From the NCBI GenBank assembly GCA_022843955.1, contig JALHMQ010000003.1:62001-126000 (forward strand): a DNA stretch of 64,000 bases, read 5' to 3'. Positions 55,248-64,000 of the stretch are shown here, one piece after another. How positions within the stretch are numbered: the stretch's first letter is position 1; each line of letters opens with the position of its first letter. The translations under genes were made by a program, and so were the position numbers. The notes beneath the pieces are model-generated. The model was not told the DNA's origin, made no database searches, and saw only the letters and a program-made list of their open reading frames with translations. The stretch comes from Burkholderiaceae bacterium. GTDB lineage: Bacteria; Pseudomonadota; Gammaproteobacteria; Burkholderiales; Burkholderiaceae_F.

Positions 55248-56117
55248 ATGACCGACGTGTTACTTGAACGACTTGCCCTTTACGCCCGCCTGGCCCGTCT
55301 CGACAAGCCCGTCGGGACACTGCTTTTGCTTTGGCCGACGCTGGCGGCGCTGTGGGTGGCGGCCGCCGGCGAGCCTACGCCGATGCACCTGGCGATCTTC
55401 CTGACCGGGACGTTGCTGATGCGCTCGGCCGGCTGTGCGGTCAACGACGTGGCCGACCGCGATTTCGACGGTCACGTCAAGCGCACGGCAGAGCGCGTCG
55501 TCGCCAGCGGCAAGGTGTCGCCCGGGGAGGCGCTGGCGGTGGCCACCGTCTTGACGCTGCTGGCAGCCCTGCTGCTGCTGCCGCTGAACCTGCTGAGCTT
55601 CACGCTGGCGCTGATCGGCGTGGTGGTCGCTTCCACCTATCCGCTGTTCAAGCGGTTCTTTCCGCTGCCGCAGGCGTACCTGGCGATCGCGTTCTCCTTC
55701 GGCATTCCGATGGCGTTCGCGGCGGTGCAGGGGCGGGTGCCGGAGGTCGGCTGGTGGCTGTTTGCCGCCAACCTGTTCTGGGTGGTGGCGTACGACACCG
55801 AGTACGCGATGGTCGATCGCGAGGATGACCTGCGGATCGGCGTGCGCTCGTCGGCGATCCTGTTCGGCCGGGCTGACGTGGCGGCCGTGATGGCCTGTTA
55901 TGGCCTGTACTTCTCGCTGCTGTTGGTGGTGGGGATGATGATCCGCGCCAGCTGGCCGTATTACGCAGGCTGGGCGATCGCCGTGGGCTTCTCGCTGTAT
56001 CACTTCACGCTGATCCGCACCCGCGAGCGCGAGCGCTGCTTCCGCGCTTTTCGCCACAATCAGTGGGTCGGCCTCGCGGTGTTCGCCGGCATCGCGCTCG
56101 ACTTCGCGCTGCGCTGA
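55248..56117 (+). CDS. ubiA: 4-hydroxybenzoate octaprenyltransferase
   Basis: Membrane prenyltransferase that attaches the polyprenyl chain to 4-hydroxybenzoate in ubiquinone synthesis. The 289-residue protein has the two aspartate-rich substrate motifs [15 protein letters not shown] and [12 protein letters not shown] and about eight helices. ATG 55248 was chosen because [19 protein letters not shown] is the family N-terminus; earlier in-frame starts lie in the divergent gap to the UgpB-like gene. The following fused proC gene is convergent, with 10 bp between stops. Confidence 0.95.
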   Translation: MTDVLLERLALYARLARLDKPVGTLLLLWPTLAALWVAAAGEPTPMHLAIFLTGTLLMRSAGCAVNDVADRDFDGHVKRTAERVVASGKVSPGEALAVATVLTLLAALLLLPLNLLSFTLALIGVVVASTYPLFKRFFPLPQAYLAIAFSFGIPMAFAAVQGRVPEVGWWLFAANLFWVVAYDTEYAMVDREDDLRIGVRSSAILFGRADVAAVMACYGLYFSLLLVVGMMIRASWPYYAGWAIAVGFSLYHFTLIRTRERERCFRAFRHNQWVGLAVFAGIALDFALR

Positions 56118-56127
56118 GCGCCGCCCG

Positions 56128-57825
56128 TCAGCCGCGGCCGAGTTCGCTGCCCAGCTCGCGAGCGCGGGCATCGGCGGCTCGCACGGCGGCAACGATCTTG
56201 GCCTTCAACTCGTCGGCCTGCATGCACGCCAGCGCAGCCGCCGTGGTCCCACCCTTGGAGGTGACGCGCTCGCGCAGCGTCGCCACCGCTTCGTCTGACG
56301 CAGTCGCCAGCTCCGCAGCGCCGGCAAAGGTGGAGATGGCGAGCTGCCGGGCCTGAGCGTCGGTGAAGCCGAGTTCGCACCCAGCCTGCTGCAGCGCCTC
56401 GATGAAATAGAAGACATAGGCGGGGCCGCTGCCCGATACCGCGGTGACGGGATCGAGCTGCGCCTCGTCGTCGAACCAAACGATCTCGCCCGCGGCTGCC
56501 AGGATCTGGCCAGCCAGCGTGCGCTCGTCGGCGCTGACTTCGGGCAAGGCGGCGAGGCCGCTGATGCCGCGACCGATCAGCGCCGGCGTGTTAGGCATGG
56601 CCCGCACCACGCGCGTGCTGCCGGTCCAGCGCGCAATATCGCTGGCGCGGATTCCGGCGGCGATCGACAGCACCAGCGCATGGCCCAGGTACGGCCGCAA
56701 GGCCGTGCAGACCTCGCGCATCTGCTGCGGCTTGACCGCCAGCACCACGGCAGCGCAGCCCGCAATGGCGTCGTTCGGGCGCTCGCCGGTGGTGGCGTGA
56801 AACTCGCGCGCCAGCCAGGTGCGGCGGGCAGGTTCAACCTCGACCACGTGCACGGCACCGACCGCATGGCGACGACGCAATCCGCCGATCAGCGCGGCCG
56901 CCATGTTGCCGCCGCCGACGAACGCCAGCCGCGGCAGGGCAGCCGCCGCCGGGAACTCGCCGGCGTCCTGAGCCAGCAGACTGCGCATGTCGTCGTCGAG
57001 GCCACTCGCCAGTGCGTCGACCTCGGCGCGAACAGCCTGCGCACGCGCCGCGTCGCCGGCCCGCTCCACCCCGGCGGCGAGCAGTTGCAGCAGGAAGCAC
57101 TTCTCGATCGGGTCGTCGCCGTTGGCGGCAACGATCGCCAGCCCACGTTCCGCATGACCGAGCGCCGCTACCGGTTCGCCGGTGCGCAGCGCGATCTTCG
57201 CGCGCAGGTAATGGGCGCGCTCGTGCTCCAGCCAGCCGCCGGCGCGCAGCCAGAACAGCAGCGCGGCGTCGGCGCCACGGCGCAAAGCGCCACGCAGCTG
57301 CGCGGTCAGCGGCGCCTCGCGGGTGGCGTAGTACAGCGCCGTGGTGACATTGTTGAAGCTCGCAGCAAAGCTGGCGTCGAGCGGGCCGGGCGCAGCAGTA
57401 CAGGCTTGCGCGGCGGCGGTGCCAAGTACGGGCGCGTCGGCAGCGGCGAGGGGCGTGAAGCCGAGCGCCGCCACTTTCACCAGGGTGCGGGCCAGGGTGG
57501 CGTCCGCGCCGGCTTGCGCGGCGAGCCGAGCGATCGCTGCGTCGGCGCGCGCCGCATCGCCGGCGAACTGCGCCGCCACACCGCACTGCCGCAGCACCGG
57601 CAACGGCGTGTCGTCCCGCTGTGCGAGCGGCGCCAGTCGGTCCAGCGCGTCAGGCCAGCGACCGAGCTTCTCGCCCAGCACGTGATTGATCAGGAAGGCG
57701 TAGGTCCGCAGCGCCCCATCGTCGAGGCCCACCGGGTCGAGCGTCAGCAGGCCGGCAGCGGCGCGTTCCGGTTCGTCATCGTGGATGCGGTTCAGTTCGT
57801 CCAGCGTCTCCTGGGTGCTCATCAC
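56128..57825 (-). CDS. proC: Fusion of an uncharacterised TPR-like domain to pyrroline-5-carboxylate reductase ProC
   Basis: A single 565-codon frame. Residues 1 to about 295 form an Ala-rich helical protein (YAFLINHVLGEKLGRW, then HYLRAKIALRTGEPVAALGH), similar to TPR-like proteins found near proC in betaproteobacteria. From about 300 it is a full P5C reductase: LAFVGGGNMAAALIGGL (NADPH site), VVLAVKPQQM, RVVRAMPNTPALIG, VSGSGPAYVFYFIEAL and TSKGGTTAAAL. No stop or likely restart is seen at the junction; Met280 (56988) could be an internal start. P5C reductase makes proline. The start overlaps the yggS stop by 4 bp. A fused protein may be real or result from a lost stop. Confidence 0.85.
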   Translation of the reverse strand: MMSTQETLDELNRIHDDEPERAAAGLLTLDPVGLDDGALRTYAFLINHVLGEKLGRWPDALDRLAPLAQRDDTPLPVLRQCGVAAQFAGDAARADAAIARLAAQAGADATLARTLVKVAALGFTPLAAADAPVLGTAAAQACTAAPGPLDASFAASFNNVTTALYYATREAPLTAQLRGALRRGADAALLFWLRAGGWLEHERAHYLRAKIALRTGEPVAALGHAERGLAIVAANGDDPIEKCFLLQLLAAGVERAGDAARAQAVRAEVDALASGLDDDMRSLLAQDAGEFPAAAALPRLAFVGGGNMAAALIGGLRRRHAVGAVHVVEVEPARRTWLAREFHATTGERPNDAIAGCAAVVLAVKPQQMREVCTALRPYLGHALVLSIAAGIRASDIARWTGSTRVVRAMPNTPALIGRGISGLAALPEVSADERTLAGQILAAAGEIVWFDDEAQLDPVTAVSGSGPAYVFYFIEALQQAGCELGFTDAQARQLAISTFAGAAELATASDEAVATLRERVTSKGGTTAAALACMQADELKAKIVAAVRAADARARELGSELGRG

Positions 57826-58574
57826 GTCTCCAGTGGCTTGGGTGCGCGGGCACCGAAGATGGCCGTGCCCACCCGCACCAAGGTCGAGCCTTCGGCAATG
57901 GCGGCTTCCAGATCGGCCGACATGCCCATCGACAGGGTATCGAGGTCGGCGGCGTCAGGTCCGAGCTCACTGCGCAGGCGGTCGAACAGGGCCCGCATGC
58001 GTGCGAGCGGGGCGCGTTGGCGCGCGGGGTCCGTTTCCGGCTCGGGAATCGCCATCAGGCCGCGCAGGCGGACCCGCGGCAGGGCAATCACGCTGCGGGC
58101 CAGCGCCGTGACCGCCTCCGGCGGCAGGCCGCTCTTGGTTGCTTCCCCGCTGATGTTCACCTGCAGCAGCAGATTGAGCGCCGGCAACTTGGGCGGCCGC
58201 TGCTCGCTGAGCCTGTGGGCGAGCTTCGGGCGGTCCACCGAGTGGACCCAGTCGAAGTGCTCGGCGATCTGCCGCGTCTTGTTGCTCTGGATTGGCCCGA
58301 TGAAGTGCCAGATCAGTCCAGCGGCGGATATCTCCCCGGTGGCAGCCAGGGCGCGCAGCGCCAGGATCTTGTCGACCGCCTCCTGCACGTAGTTCTCGCC
58401 GAAGTGCCGCTGGCCCGCGTGCGCCGCCGCCAGAACCGCGTCGGCCCCGAAGGTCTTGCTGACCGCCAGCAGCGTGATGGCTGCTTGATCGCGCGAAACG
58501 GCCTGCGCAGCAGTGCTAATCCTTTCGTTCACTTGTCGCAGGCCGGCTTGCACCTGCTGTTCCAAACTCGACAT
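57822..58574 (-). CDS. yggS: Pyridoxal 5'-phosphate homeostasis protein, YggS family
   Basis: A 250-residue TIM-barrel PLP-binding protein that keeps PLP and amino acid pools balanced. PLP-binding Lys40 lies in LLAVSKTF, with FGENYVQEA, WHFIGPIQSNKTRQ and the LSMGMSADLEAAI phosphate-binding region. Length is usual for the family. It is divergent from pilT and overlaps the fused proC gene by 4 bp, the common yggS-proC association. The ATG is at 58574. Confidence 0.93.
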   Translation of the reverse strand: MSSLEQQVQAGLRQVNERISTAAQAVSRDQAAITLLAVSKTFGADAVLAAAHAGQRHFGENYVQEAVDKILALRALAATGEISAAGLIWHFIGPIQSNKTRQIAEHFDWVHSVDRPKLAHRLSEQRPPKLPALNLLLQVNISGEATKSGLPPEAVTALARSVIALPRVRLRGLMAIPEPETDPARQRAPLARMRALFDRLRSELGPDAADLDTLSMGMSADLEAAIAEGSTLVRVGTAIFGARAPKPLET

Positions 58575-58577
58575 AAT
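58548..58577 (+). promoter_or_regulatory. Possible pilT promoter overlapping the yggS start
   Basis: TTGCAC (58548-58553) and CATAAT (58572-58577) are 18 bases apart, giving a leader of about 200 bases before pilT. It overlaps the 5' coding end of the opposite yggS gene, so the two promoters would interfere. Confidence 0.35.
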
Positions 58578-58784
58578 CGTTTCGCTCGACAGCCGCTATC
58601 GTGCGGCTGGCATCGGGCGACCCGGGCCGATGACTGCGGTCGGGGTCGCAAGCTTCAAAAGCGGGGTTTCACCACAGCGGTCGGTCCGTCGCCCGCGTTC
58701 CCCACGGAACCAGTCCAAGCGACACAATGCCACTGAACCACCGCGTCAACGAGCGCGGCTCAGCGGCCAAAGAAACCAACGACG

Positions 58785-59828
<1,044 letters not shown>

Positions 59829-59908
59829 CGACGGCAGCGGCGGGCGCAGCGGCGCACCGCCCCGTCAACGTTTTCACATTGCACGCGCGGCGTGCATGAC
59901 AGGTGCAC

Positions 59909-61051
59909 ATGGAACGCGACCAGGCCATCCGATTCGTCCACGACCTTCTGAAGCTTCTGCTCACCAAGAAGGGGTCGGACCTATTTCTTACCTCCGATTT
60001 CCCGCCGGCGTTCAAGCTCGACGGCCGGGTGCTGCCGGTGTCGAACCAACCGCTGACCGGAAACCACACCGCCGAACTGGTGCGGGCGATCATGAACGAT
60101 CGCCAGGCCGCCGAGTTCGAGTCGACCAAGGAATGCAACTTCGCCATCAACCCGACCGGCATCGGGCGCTTTCGTGTCAGCGCCTTCGTGCAGCAGGGCA
60201 AGGTCGGCATCGTGTTCCGCGTCATCGCCGACCGCATCCCGACCACCGAGGAACTGAACCTGCCCACCGTGTTCAACGAGCTGTCGATGGCCAAGCGCGG
60301 CATCGTGATGGTGGTGGGCGCCACCGGCTCGGGCAAGAGCACCACGCTGGCTGCGATGGTGGGCTACCGCAACGAGAACAGCCAGGGCCACATCATCACG
60401 ATCGAGGATCCGATCGAGTACGTGCACCCGCACCGCAACTGCATCATCACGCAGCGTGAGGTGGGGGTGGACTGCGACACCTGGCAGGTGGCGCTGAAGA
60501 ACACGCTGCGCCAGGCGCCTGACGTGATCCTCATCGGCGAGGTGCGCGACCGCGAGACGATGGAGCATGCGATCGCGTTCGCCGAGACCGGTCACCTGGT
60601 GATGTGCACGCTGCACGCCAATTCGACCAACCAGGCGCTCGACCGCGTGATCAACTTCTTCCCGGAGGAGCGCCGCTCGCAGTTGCTGATGGACTTGTCA
60701 CTGAACCTGCGCGCGCTGTTGTCTCAGCGCCTGATCGCGTTCAAGGACCGCAAGGGTCGCATCCCGGCAGTGGAAATCCTCCTCAACTCCCCGCTGATTT
60801 CCGATCTCGTCTTCAAGGGCGAAGTGCACGAGATCAAGGAAGTGATGAAGCGCAGCCGCGAGCAGGGCATGCAGACTTTCGACCAGGCGCTGTTCGACCT
60901 GCACGAGCAGGAACTGATCAGTTACGAGGATGCGCTGCGCAATGCCGACTCGGTGAACGACCTGCGCCTGCAGATCAAGCTGAACTCGCGCCTGTACGGC
61001 GGTGTGGCCGGCATTCACAAGGGTATCGAGCATCTTGGCCTAGCGGGCTAG
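59909..61051 (+). CDS. pilU: Type IV pilus retraction ATPase PilU
   Basis: PilT paralogue that works with PilT for forceful retraction. The 380-residue protein has Walker A GATGSGKSTTLAAMVGYR, IEDPIEYVHPHR, Walker B VILIGEVRDRETM and HATNQALDRV-like ANSTNQALDRV, with the longer C-terminus usual for PilU. ATG 59909 was chosen over a GTG two codons earlier. Its TAG stop lies inside a 16-bp perfect inverted repeat (described separately). Confidence 0.95.
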   Translation: MERDQAIRFVHDLLKLLLTKKGSDLFLTSDFPPAFKLDGRVLPVSNQPLTGNHTAELVRAIMNDRQAAEFESTKECNFAINPTGIGRFRVSAFVQQGKVGIVFRVIADRIPTTEELNLPTVFNELSMAKRGIVMVVGATGSGKSTTLAAMVGYRNENSQGHIITIEDPIEYVHPHRNCIITQREVGVDCDTWQVALKNTLRQAPDVILIGEVRDRETMEHAIAFAETGHLVMCTLHANSTNQALDRVINFFPEERRSQLLMDLSLNLRALLSQRLIAFKDRKGRIPAVEILLNSPLISDLVFKGEVHEIKEVMKRSREQGMQTFDQALFDLHEQELISYEDALRNADSVNDLRLQIKLNSRLYGGVAGIHKGIEHLGLAG

Positions 61052-61063
61052 GCCAAGATGCTC
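61028..61063 (+). terminator. 16-bp perfect inverted repeat spanning the pilU stop
   Basis: GAGCATCTTGGCCTAG (61028-61043) pairs exactly with 61048-61063 around a CGGG loop; the stop codon TAG (61049-61051) is in the second arm. The following sequence is TTCGAGCTTATCT, not a real T-tract. It may form the transcript 3' end or a ribosome-sensitive structure. Confidence 0.6.
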
Positions 61064-61096
61064 TTCGAGCTTATCTAGCTCACCCACTCCCCCGTG

Positions 61097-61118
61097 CCCC
61101 TCGCCCAGGGGCGAGGGG
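61097..61118. other. Second hairpin after pilU
   Basis: CCCCTCGCC (61097-61105) pairs with GGCGAGGGG (61110-61118) around a CAGG loop, followed by TGGTG. It resembles short GC-rich intergenic hairpins common in such genomes. No T-tract. Confidence 0.5.
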
Positions 61119-61205
61119 TGGTGAAAAGACGCCGCGCCCTGCGCTGCGTTTTCGTTGGTGGCACGCCGCTTGCCGTCTGCGCGAGGGTCCCATGGGAGCA
61201 CCTCA

Positions 61206-61715
61206 ATGGAAAGCCGCGTCAAGTTTCTCGGTCATTCACTGCATCAGCAACTGGTCGTGTTTCCACTCGGCCTGCTGGCGACGGCAGTGGCCTTCGACCT
61301 GGTCAATCTGTTCACCGATCGACCGACGATGGCCTTGGTGGCCTACTGGCTGATCGTGGCCGGTCTGATCGGCGGGTTGATCGCCGCACCTTTCGGACTA
61401 CTCGACTGGCTGAAGATCCCAGCCGGCACGCGCGCCAAGTCGGTCGGCCTGTTGCATGGAGCGATCAACGTCGTGGTGTTAGCCAGCTTCGCCGTCAGCT
61501 GGTATCTGCGGCTCGACAACGAGATCGCGCCGGGCGTCCTCGCTCGGGTGTTCTCGTTCGGCGGTGCCGGCATGGCAATGGTGGCGGCCTGGCTCGGCGG
61601 CGAACTCGTGGGTCGGCTCGGCGTGGGCGTCTCCGACGATGCGCACCTGGACGCGCCGAGTTCCATGAGCGGGCGGCCGGCGCGCGAAACCGTCAACGCG
61701 CCGCCCTGGGGTTGA
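61206..61715 (+). CDS. DUF2231 membrane protein
   Basis: A 169-residue protein with four hydrophobic helices, matching the DUF2231 family: FLGHSLHQQLVVFPLGLLAT at the N-terminus, LIAAPFGLLDWLKIPAGTRAK with conserved residues after the second helix, LLHGAINVVVLA and AWLGGELVGRLGVGV. Its function is unknown; some relatives are linked to redox or haem proteins. ATG 61206 lies a few codons before the conserved GHSLHQ. It is 71 bp before the glutathione peroxidase gene, on the same strand. Confidence 0.83.
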   Translation: MESRVKFLGHSLHQQLVVFPLGLLATAVAFDLVNLFTDRPTMALVAYWLIVAGLIGGLIAAPFGLLDWLKIPAGTRAKSVGLLHGAINVVVLASFAVSWYLRLDNEIAPGVLARVFSFGGAGMAMVAAWLGGELVGRLGVGVSDDAHLDAPSSMSGRPARETVNAPPWG

Positions 61716-61786
61716 GCCGGAGCCAGCGCGCGTTACCCGCCGTGCTTTAATCGTCGCCCCGCCGCAGTGCTGACGAGGATCCACCG

Positions 61787-62272
61787 ATGACCTCCGTGTA
61801 CGACTTCTCCGCCACCTCGATCGACGGCAAGGCGCGCAAGCTCGCTGACTACCAGGGCAAGGTCCTATTGGTCGTCAACACCGCGAGCAAGTGCGGCTTC
61901 ACGCCGCAGTACGCCGGCCTCGAGGCGGTCTACAAGCAGTTCAAGGACCGCGGGTTCGCCGTGCTGGGCTTTCCGAGCAACCAGTTTGGCGCGCAGGAGC
62001 CGGGCCCGGACGACCAGATCGCCGAGTTCTGCGAGATGAATTACGGCGTGAGCTTCCCGATGTTCTCCAAGGTCGATGTGAACGGCGACAACGCGCACCC
62101 GCTGTTCAAGCACCTGACCGCGGCCAAGAAGGGTCTGCTCGGCTCGGAGGCGATCAAGTGGAACTTCACCAAGTTTCTGGTCGGCAAGGACGGCAATGTG
62201 ATCGATCGCTATGCGCCGACCACGAAGCCCGAGGACATTGCCAAGGATATTGAGAAGGCCCTGGCGGCGTAG
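61787..62272 (+). CDS. Glutathione peroxidase family protein
   Basis: A 161-residue thiol peroxidase of the GPx family, probably using thioredoxin or glutathione. It has the peroxidatic Cys36 in NTASKCGFTP, Gln in GFPSNQFGAQEP and Trp/Asn in KWNFTKFLV. Length and spacing fit bacterial BtuE/GPx proteins, which reduce lipid and hydrogen peroxides. It follows the DUF2231 gene and may be transcribed with it. The downstream rRNA methyltransferase is convergent. Confidence 0.92.
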   Translation: MTSVYDFSATSIDGKARKLADYQGKVLLVVNTASKCGFTPQYAGLEAVYKQFKDRGFAVLGFPSNQFGAQEPGPDDQIAEFCEMNYGVSFPMFSKVDVNGDNAHPLFKHLTAAKKGLLGSEAIKWNFTKFLVGKDGNVIDRYAPTTKPEDIAKDIEKALAA

Positions 62273-62436
62273 TTCGGCTCCTGCGCCGATAGTCGTGATC
62301 GTGAAAGGACCGTCAGAACATCACGGTCACGGCCGCCAAACTCGTGCTCATGGCTCACGATGCTGTCGACCTCGTTCAGTTCCACCTCATCGCTCGGCTG
62401 GGATCGGCCGACGATCGCCCGAGGGGGGCGTTCGAC

Positions 62437-63630
62437 CTAGACGGATGTGACCGGCGTGGCTCGCGGCCGATACGAACCCCGCACGAGATCGAAACGGAAG
62501 AAGCGGCACTCAAGCGCGCCGTTGAACAGCACCGTCTTGCGTGTTTCGGCCAGACGCATCTGCCGCGGCAACTGACGGTCCGAGGTCAGCAGCCAGGCGT
62601 GCCAGCCGGTGAACGACTGCTTCAAGCGGTCGCCGATTTCGCCCATCATCTTCGGCACGCTCGCCGAGCGTGGCGTGCTCTGTTCGCCGTAGGGCGGGTT
62701 GGTGATGATCAGGCCGTGGTCGGCCGGGGGTGACATCTGGCGCGCATCGCCGGCACTGAGCGACAGGCGGCCATCGTCGAGCCAGTGCTGCAGGCCGGCG
62801 AGTTGGGCGTTGGCGCGCGCCTGCTCGACTACGCGCGTGGAGATGTCGGCGCCGACAATCCTGGCGGCAGCATCGTCGTCGACCTGCGCCTTGGCCTGCG
62901 CCTGCAACTGTGTCCACGCCGTGGCATCGAAGCGGGTCAGGCGTTCGAAGGCGAAGGTCCGGTTCAGGCCGGGCGCACGGCGGGCGGCCATGCAGGCCGC
63001 TTCGATGACGATCGTGCCGCTGCCGCAGAACGGATCGAGCAGCGGCAGGTCGGGCGTCCAGCCGGCGAGCATCAGCAGGCCGGCCGCCAGGTTCTCCTTC
63101 AGCGGCGCCTCGCCCTTGTCGGCGCGCCAGCCGCGCTTGAACAGCGGTTCGCCCGACAGATCGAGGTACAGCGTCACCGCCTCGTGGTCGAGGTAGGCGA
63201 ACACGCGCACATCGGGTCGCGCACGATCGATCGATGGCCGCTCGCCGGTGCGGTCACGCAGCCGATCGACGATGCCGTCCTTGACCTTGAGCATGGCGAA
63301 CTCGAGGCTGCGCAGCGGCGAATTGGAGGCGTTCACGTCCACCCGCAGCGTCTGCTCGGGGGCGAAGTGGTCTTCCCAGCGCACCGACGCGGTCGCCTGG
63401 TAGACGCCGTCTTCGCTGGAGTACGGCGCGCGCCCGACCTGCCACAGCACGCGGCTCGCCAGGCGCGAGTGCAAGTTGGCCGCGTAGGCGGTCGCCAGGC
63501 TGCCTGCGAATCCCACGCCGCCGGCTTCCGGCGCGAGCGCGGTGGCGCCCAGCGATTTCAGTTCATCGGCCAGCAGCGTGTCGAGCCCGCGCGGACAGAT
63601 GGCAAAGAAGCGGTGCGGTGCGTTGCTCAT
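62437..63630 (-). CDS. THUMP-domain RNA methyltransferase (RlmL N-terminal-like, YcbY family)
   Basis: A 396-residue protein with a THUMP RNA-binding domain (about 50-150) and a class I methyltransferase domain. SAM-binding motif I is LLDPFCGSGTIVIEAA, and IITNPPYGEQ is the N6/N2 base-methyltransferase NPPY motif. This matches the N-terminal half of RlmL (23S rRNA m2G2445 methyltransferase) and stand-alone RlmL-like proteins in betaproteobacteria that lack the RlmK half. ATG 63630 was chosen over one eight codons earlier. The exact base is not shown by sequence. Confidence 0.87.
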   Translation of the reverse strand: MSNAPHRFFAICPRGLDTLLADELKSLGATALAPEAGGVGFAGSLATAYAANLHSRLASRVLWQVGRAPYSSEDGVYQATASVRWEDHFAPEQTLRVDVNASNSPLRSLEFAMLKVKDGIVDRLRDRTGERPSIDRARPDVRVFAYLDHEAVTLYLDLSGEPLFKRGWRADKGEAPLKENLAAGLLMLAGWTPDLPLLDPFCGSGTIVIEAACMAARRAPGLNRTFAFERLTRFDATAWTQLQAQAKAQVDDDAAARIVGADISTRVVEQARANAQLAGLQHWLDDGRLSLSAGDARQMSPPADHGLIITNPPYGEQSTPRSASVPKMMGEIGDRLKQSFTGWHAWLLTSDRQLPRQMRLAETRKTVLFNGALECRFFRFDLVRGSYRPRATPVTSV

Positions 63631-63790
63631 GCGAGCGCCCGTGCCGGGAGACACATGCCGTGGACGCCGCGCAAGAGCGGACGAGTGCTGCCCGAGGCAG
63701 ACAGAGCGAGTGAGAACAACGGGCAGGCCATCGGTGCGAAGGGATTGAAGCGAAGCGCCGCACTGTAGCGCGGTCGCTGAGCACCGCCGG

Positions 63791-64000
63791 TCAGAACGGC
63801 TTGAGCACCACCAGGATCACCACCGAGAACAGCACCAGCACGGGCAGTTCGTTGAACCAGCGGAACCACACATGCGAGCGCGCCACCGTGCCGGCGCGAA
63901 ACCCGCGCAGCAGCCGGCCGCAGTAGAGGTGATAGCCAACCAGCACCAGCACGAGCAGCAGCTTGGCGTGCATCCAGCCGCCGCCGATGCCGTAGCCCAG
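63791..64000 (-). CDS. hemJ: HemJ-like protoporphyrinogen oxidase (CopD family), 3' part only
   Basis: The C-terminal 69 codons of a small membrane protein cut by the right edge. The frame stays open through 64000. Visible segments are GGGWMHAKLLLVLVLVGYHL and RSHVWFRWFNELPVL, ending VILVVLKPF, the pattern of HemJ (UPF0093), which oxidises protoporphyrinogen IX in haem synthesis. The N-terminal part with the first conserved His is outside the window. It lies 160 bp downstream, in minus-strand sense, from nothing visible; the rRNA methyltransferase follows on the same strand. Confidence 0.8.
   Translation of the reverse strand: MGYGIGGGWMHAKLLLVLVLVGYHLYCGRLLRGFRAGTVARSHVWFRWFNELPVLVLFSVVILVVLKPF

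Overview
The window is a gene-dense chromosomal segment from a high-GC betaproteobacterium, most likely of the order Burkholderiales. The evidence is a small Trp-rich membrane protein of the type known from that order, a Bug/TctC-type solute-binding protein, and housekeeping blocks in a betaproteobacterial order (hda/HAD/pcnB/folK/deoxynucleoside kinase/panB/panC; mutL-miaA; amiC-tsaE facing queG; yggS-proC beside ubiA and pilT-pilU). G+C is roughly two thirds by eye. No phage, insertion sequence, CRISPR array or integron was seen. No stretch longer than about 300 bases lacks a gene.

Layout: 1-4095 is the 3' part of a large hybrid sensor kinase, followed by a pseudouridine synthase, a CodA-family deaminase, a methyltransferase and tRNA-Leu(CAA). 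7130-15950 is a long minus-strand cluster: hda, HAD phosphatase, pcnB, folK, DUF486, deoxynucleoside kinase, a broken membrane-protein gene, panB, panC and an MFS transporter. 16152-22172 is plus strand: a divergent PurM relative, two multihaem cytochromes c, an MFS transporter, a CitE-like lyase and a methyltransferase. 22221-25672 (minus) holds a DUF1697 gene, miaA and mutL. 25918-30413 holds dedA, an AlkB-like oxygenase, an anti-sigma/ECF sigma pair, amiC and tsaE. 30427-35559 holds queG, a diiron-type MBL protein, an AEC transporter, tRNA-Thr(CGT), an epimerase and a ferredoxin-reductase fusion.

35593-39438 is an arginine-biosynthesis operon (argD, GNAT, argC, then PaiB-like and YpeA-like genes). 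It is preceded by a promoter, a possible short Arg-rich leader peptide and a strong intrinsic terminator, which together look like an arginine-responsive attenuator. This is the most notable regulatory candidate here. 39468-44412 is a complete branched-chain amino acid ABC transporter (livK, H, M, G, F). 44634-48085 holds a cytochrome c, the Trp-rich protein, ilvD and lgt. 48349-51867 is a Bug receptor, an enoyl-CoA hydratase and a malonyl-CoA synthetase. 51949-54967 holds GrpB-like, Crp/Fnr-family and UgpB-like genes. 55248-61051 is ubiA, a TPR-like/ProC fusion, yggS, pilT and pilU. The window closes with a DUF2231 protein, a glutathione peroxidase, a THUMP rRNA methyltransferase and the 3' part of a HemJ-like gene cut by the right edge.

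Other points of interest: the CodA homologue carries Cys where E. coli CodA has Asp314, a position known to separate cytosine from 5-methylcytosine deaminases; proC is fused to an N-terminal helical-repeat domain; one conserved-looking membrane gene is split by several frameshifts; and strong hairpins sit next to the pcnB start and across the pilU stop. All assignments come from reading motifs and gene order; no database search was run.
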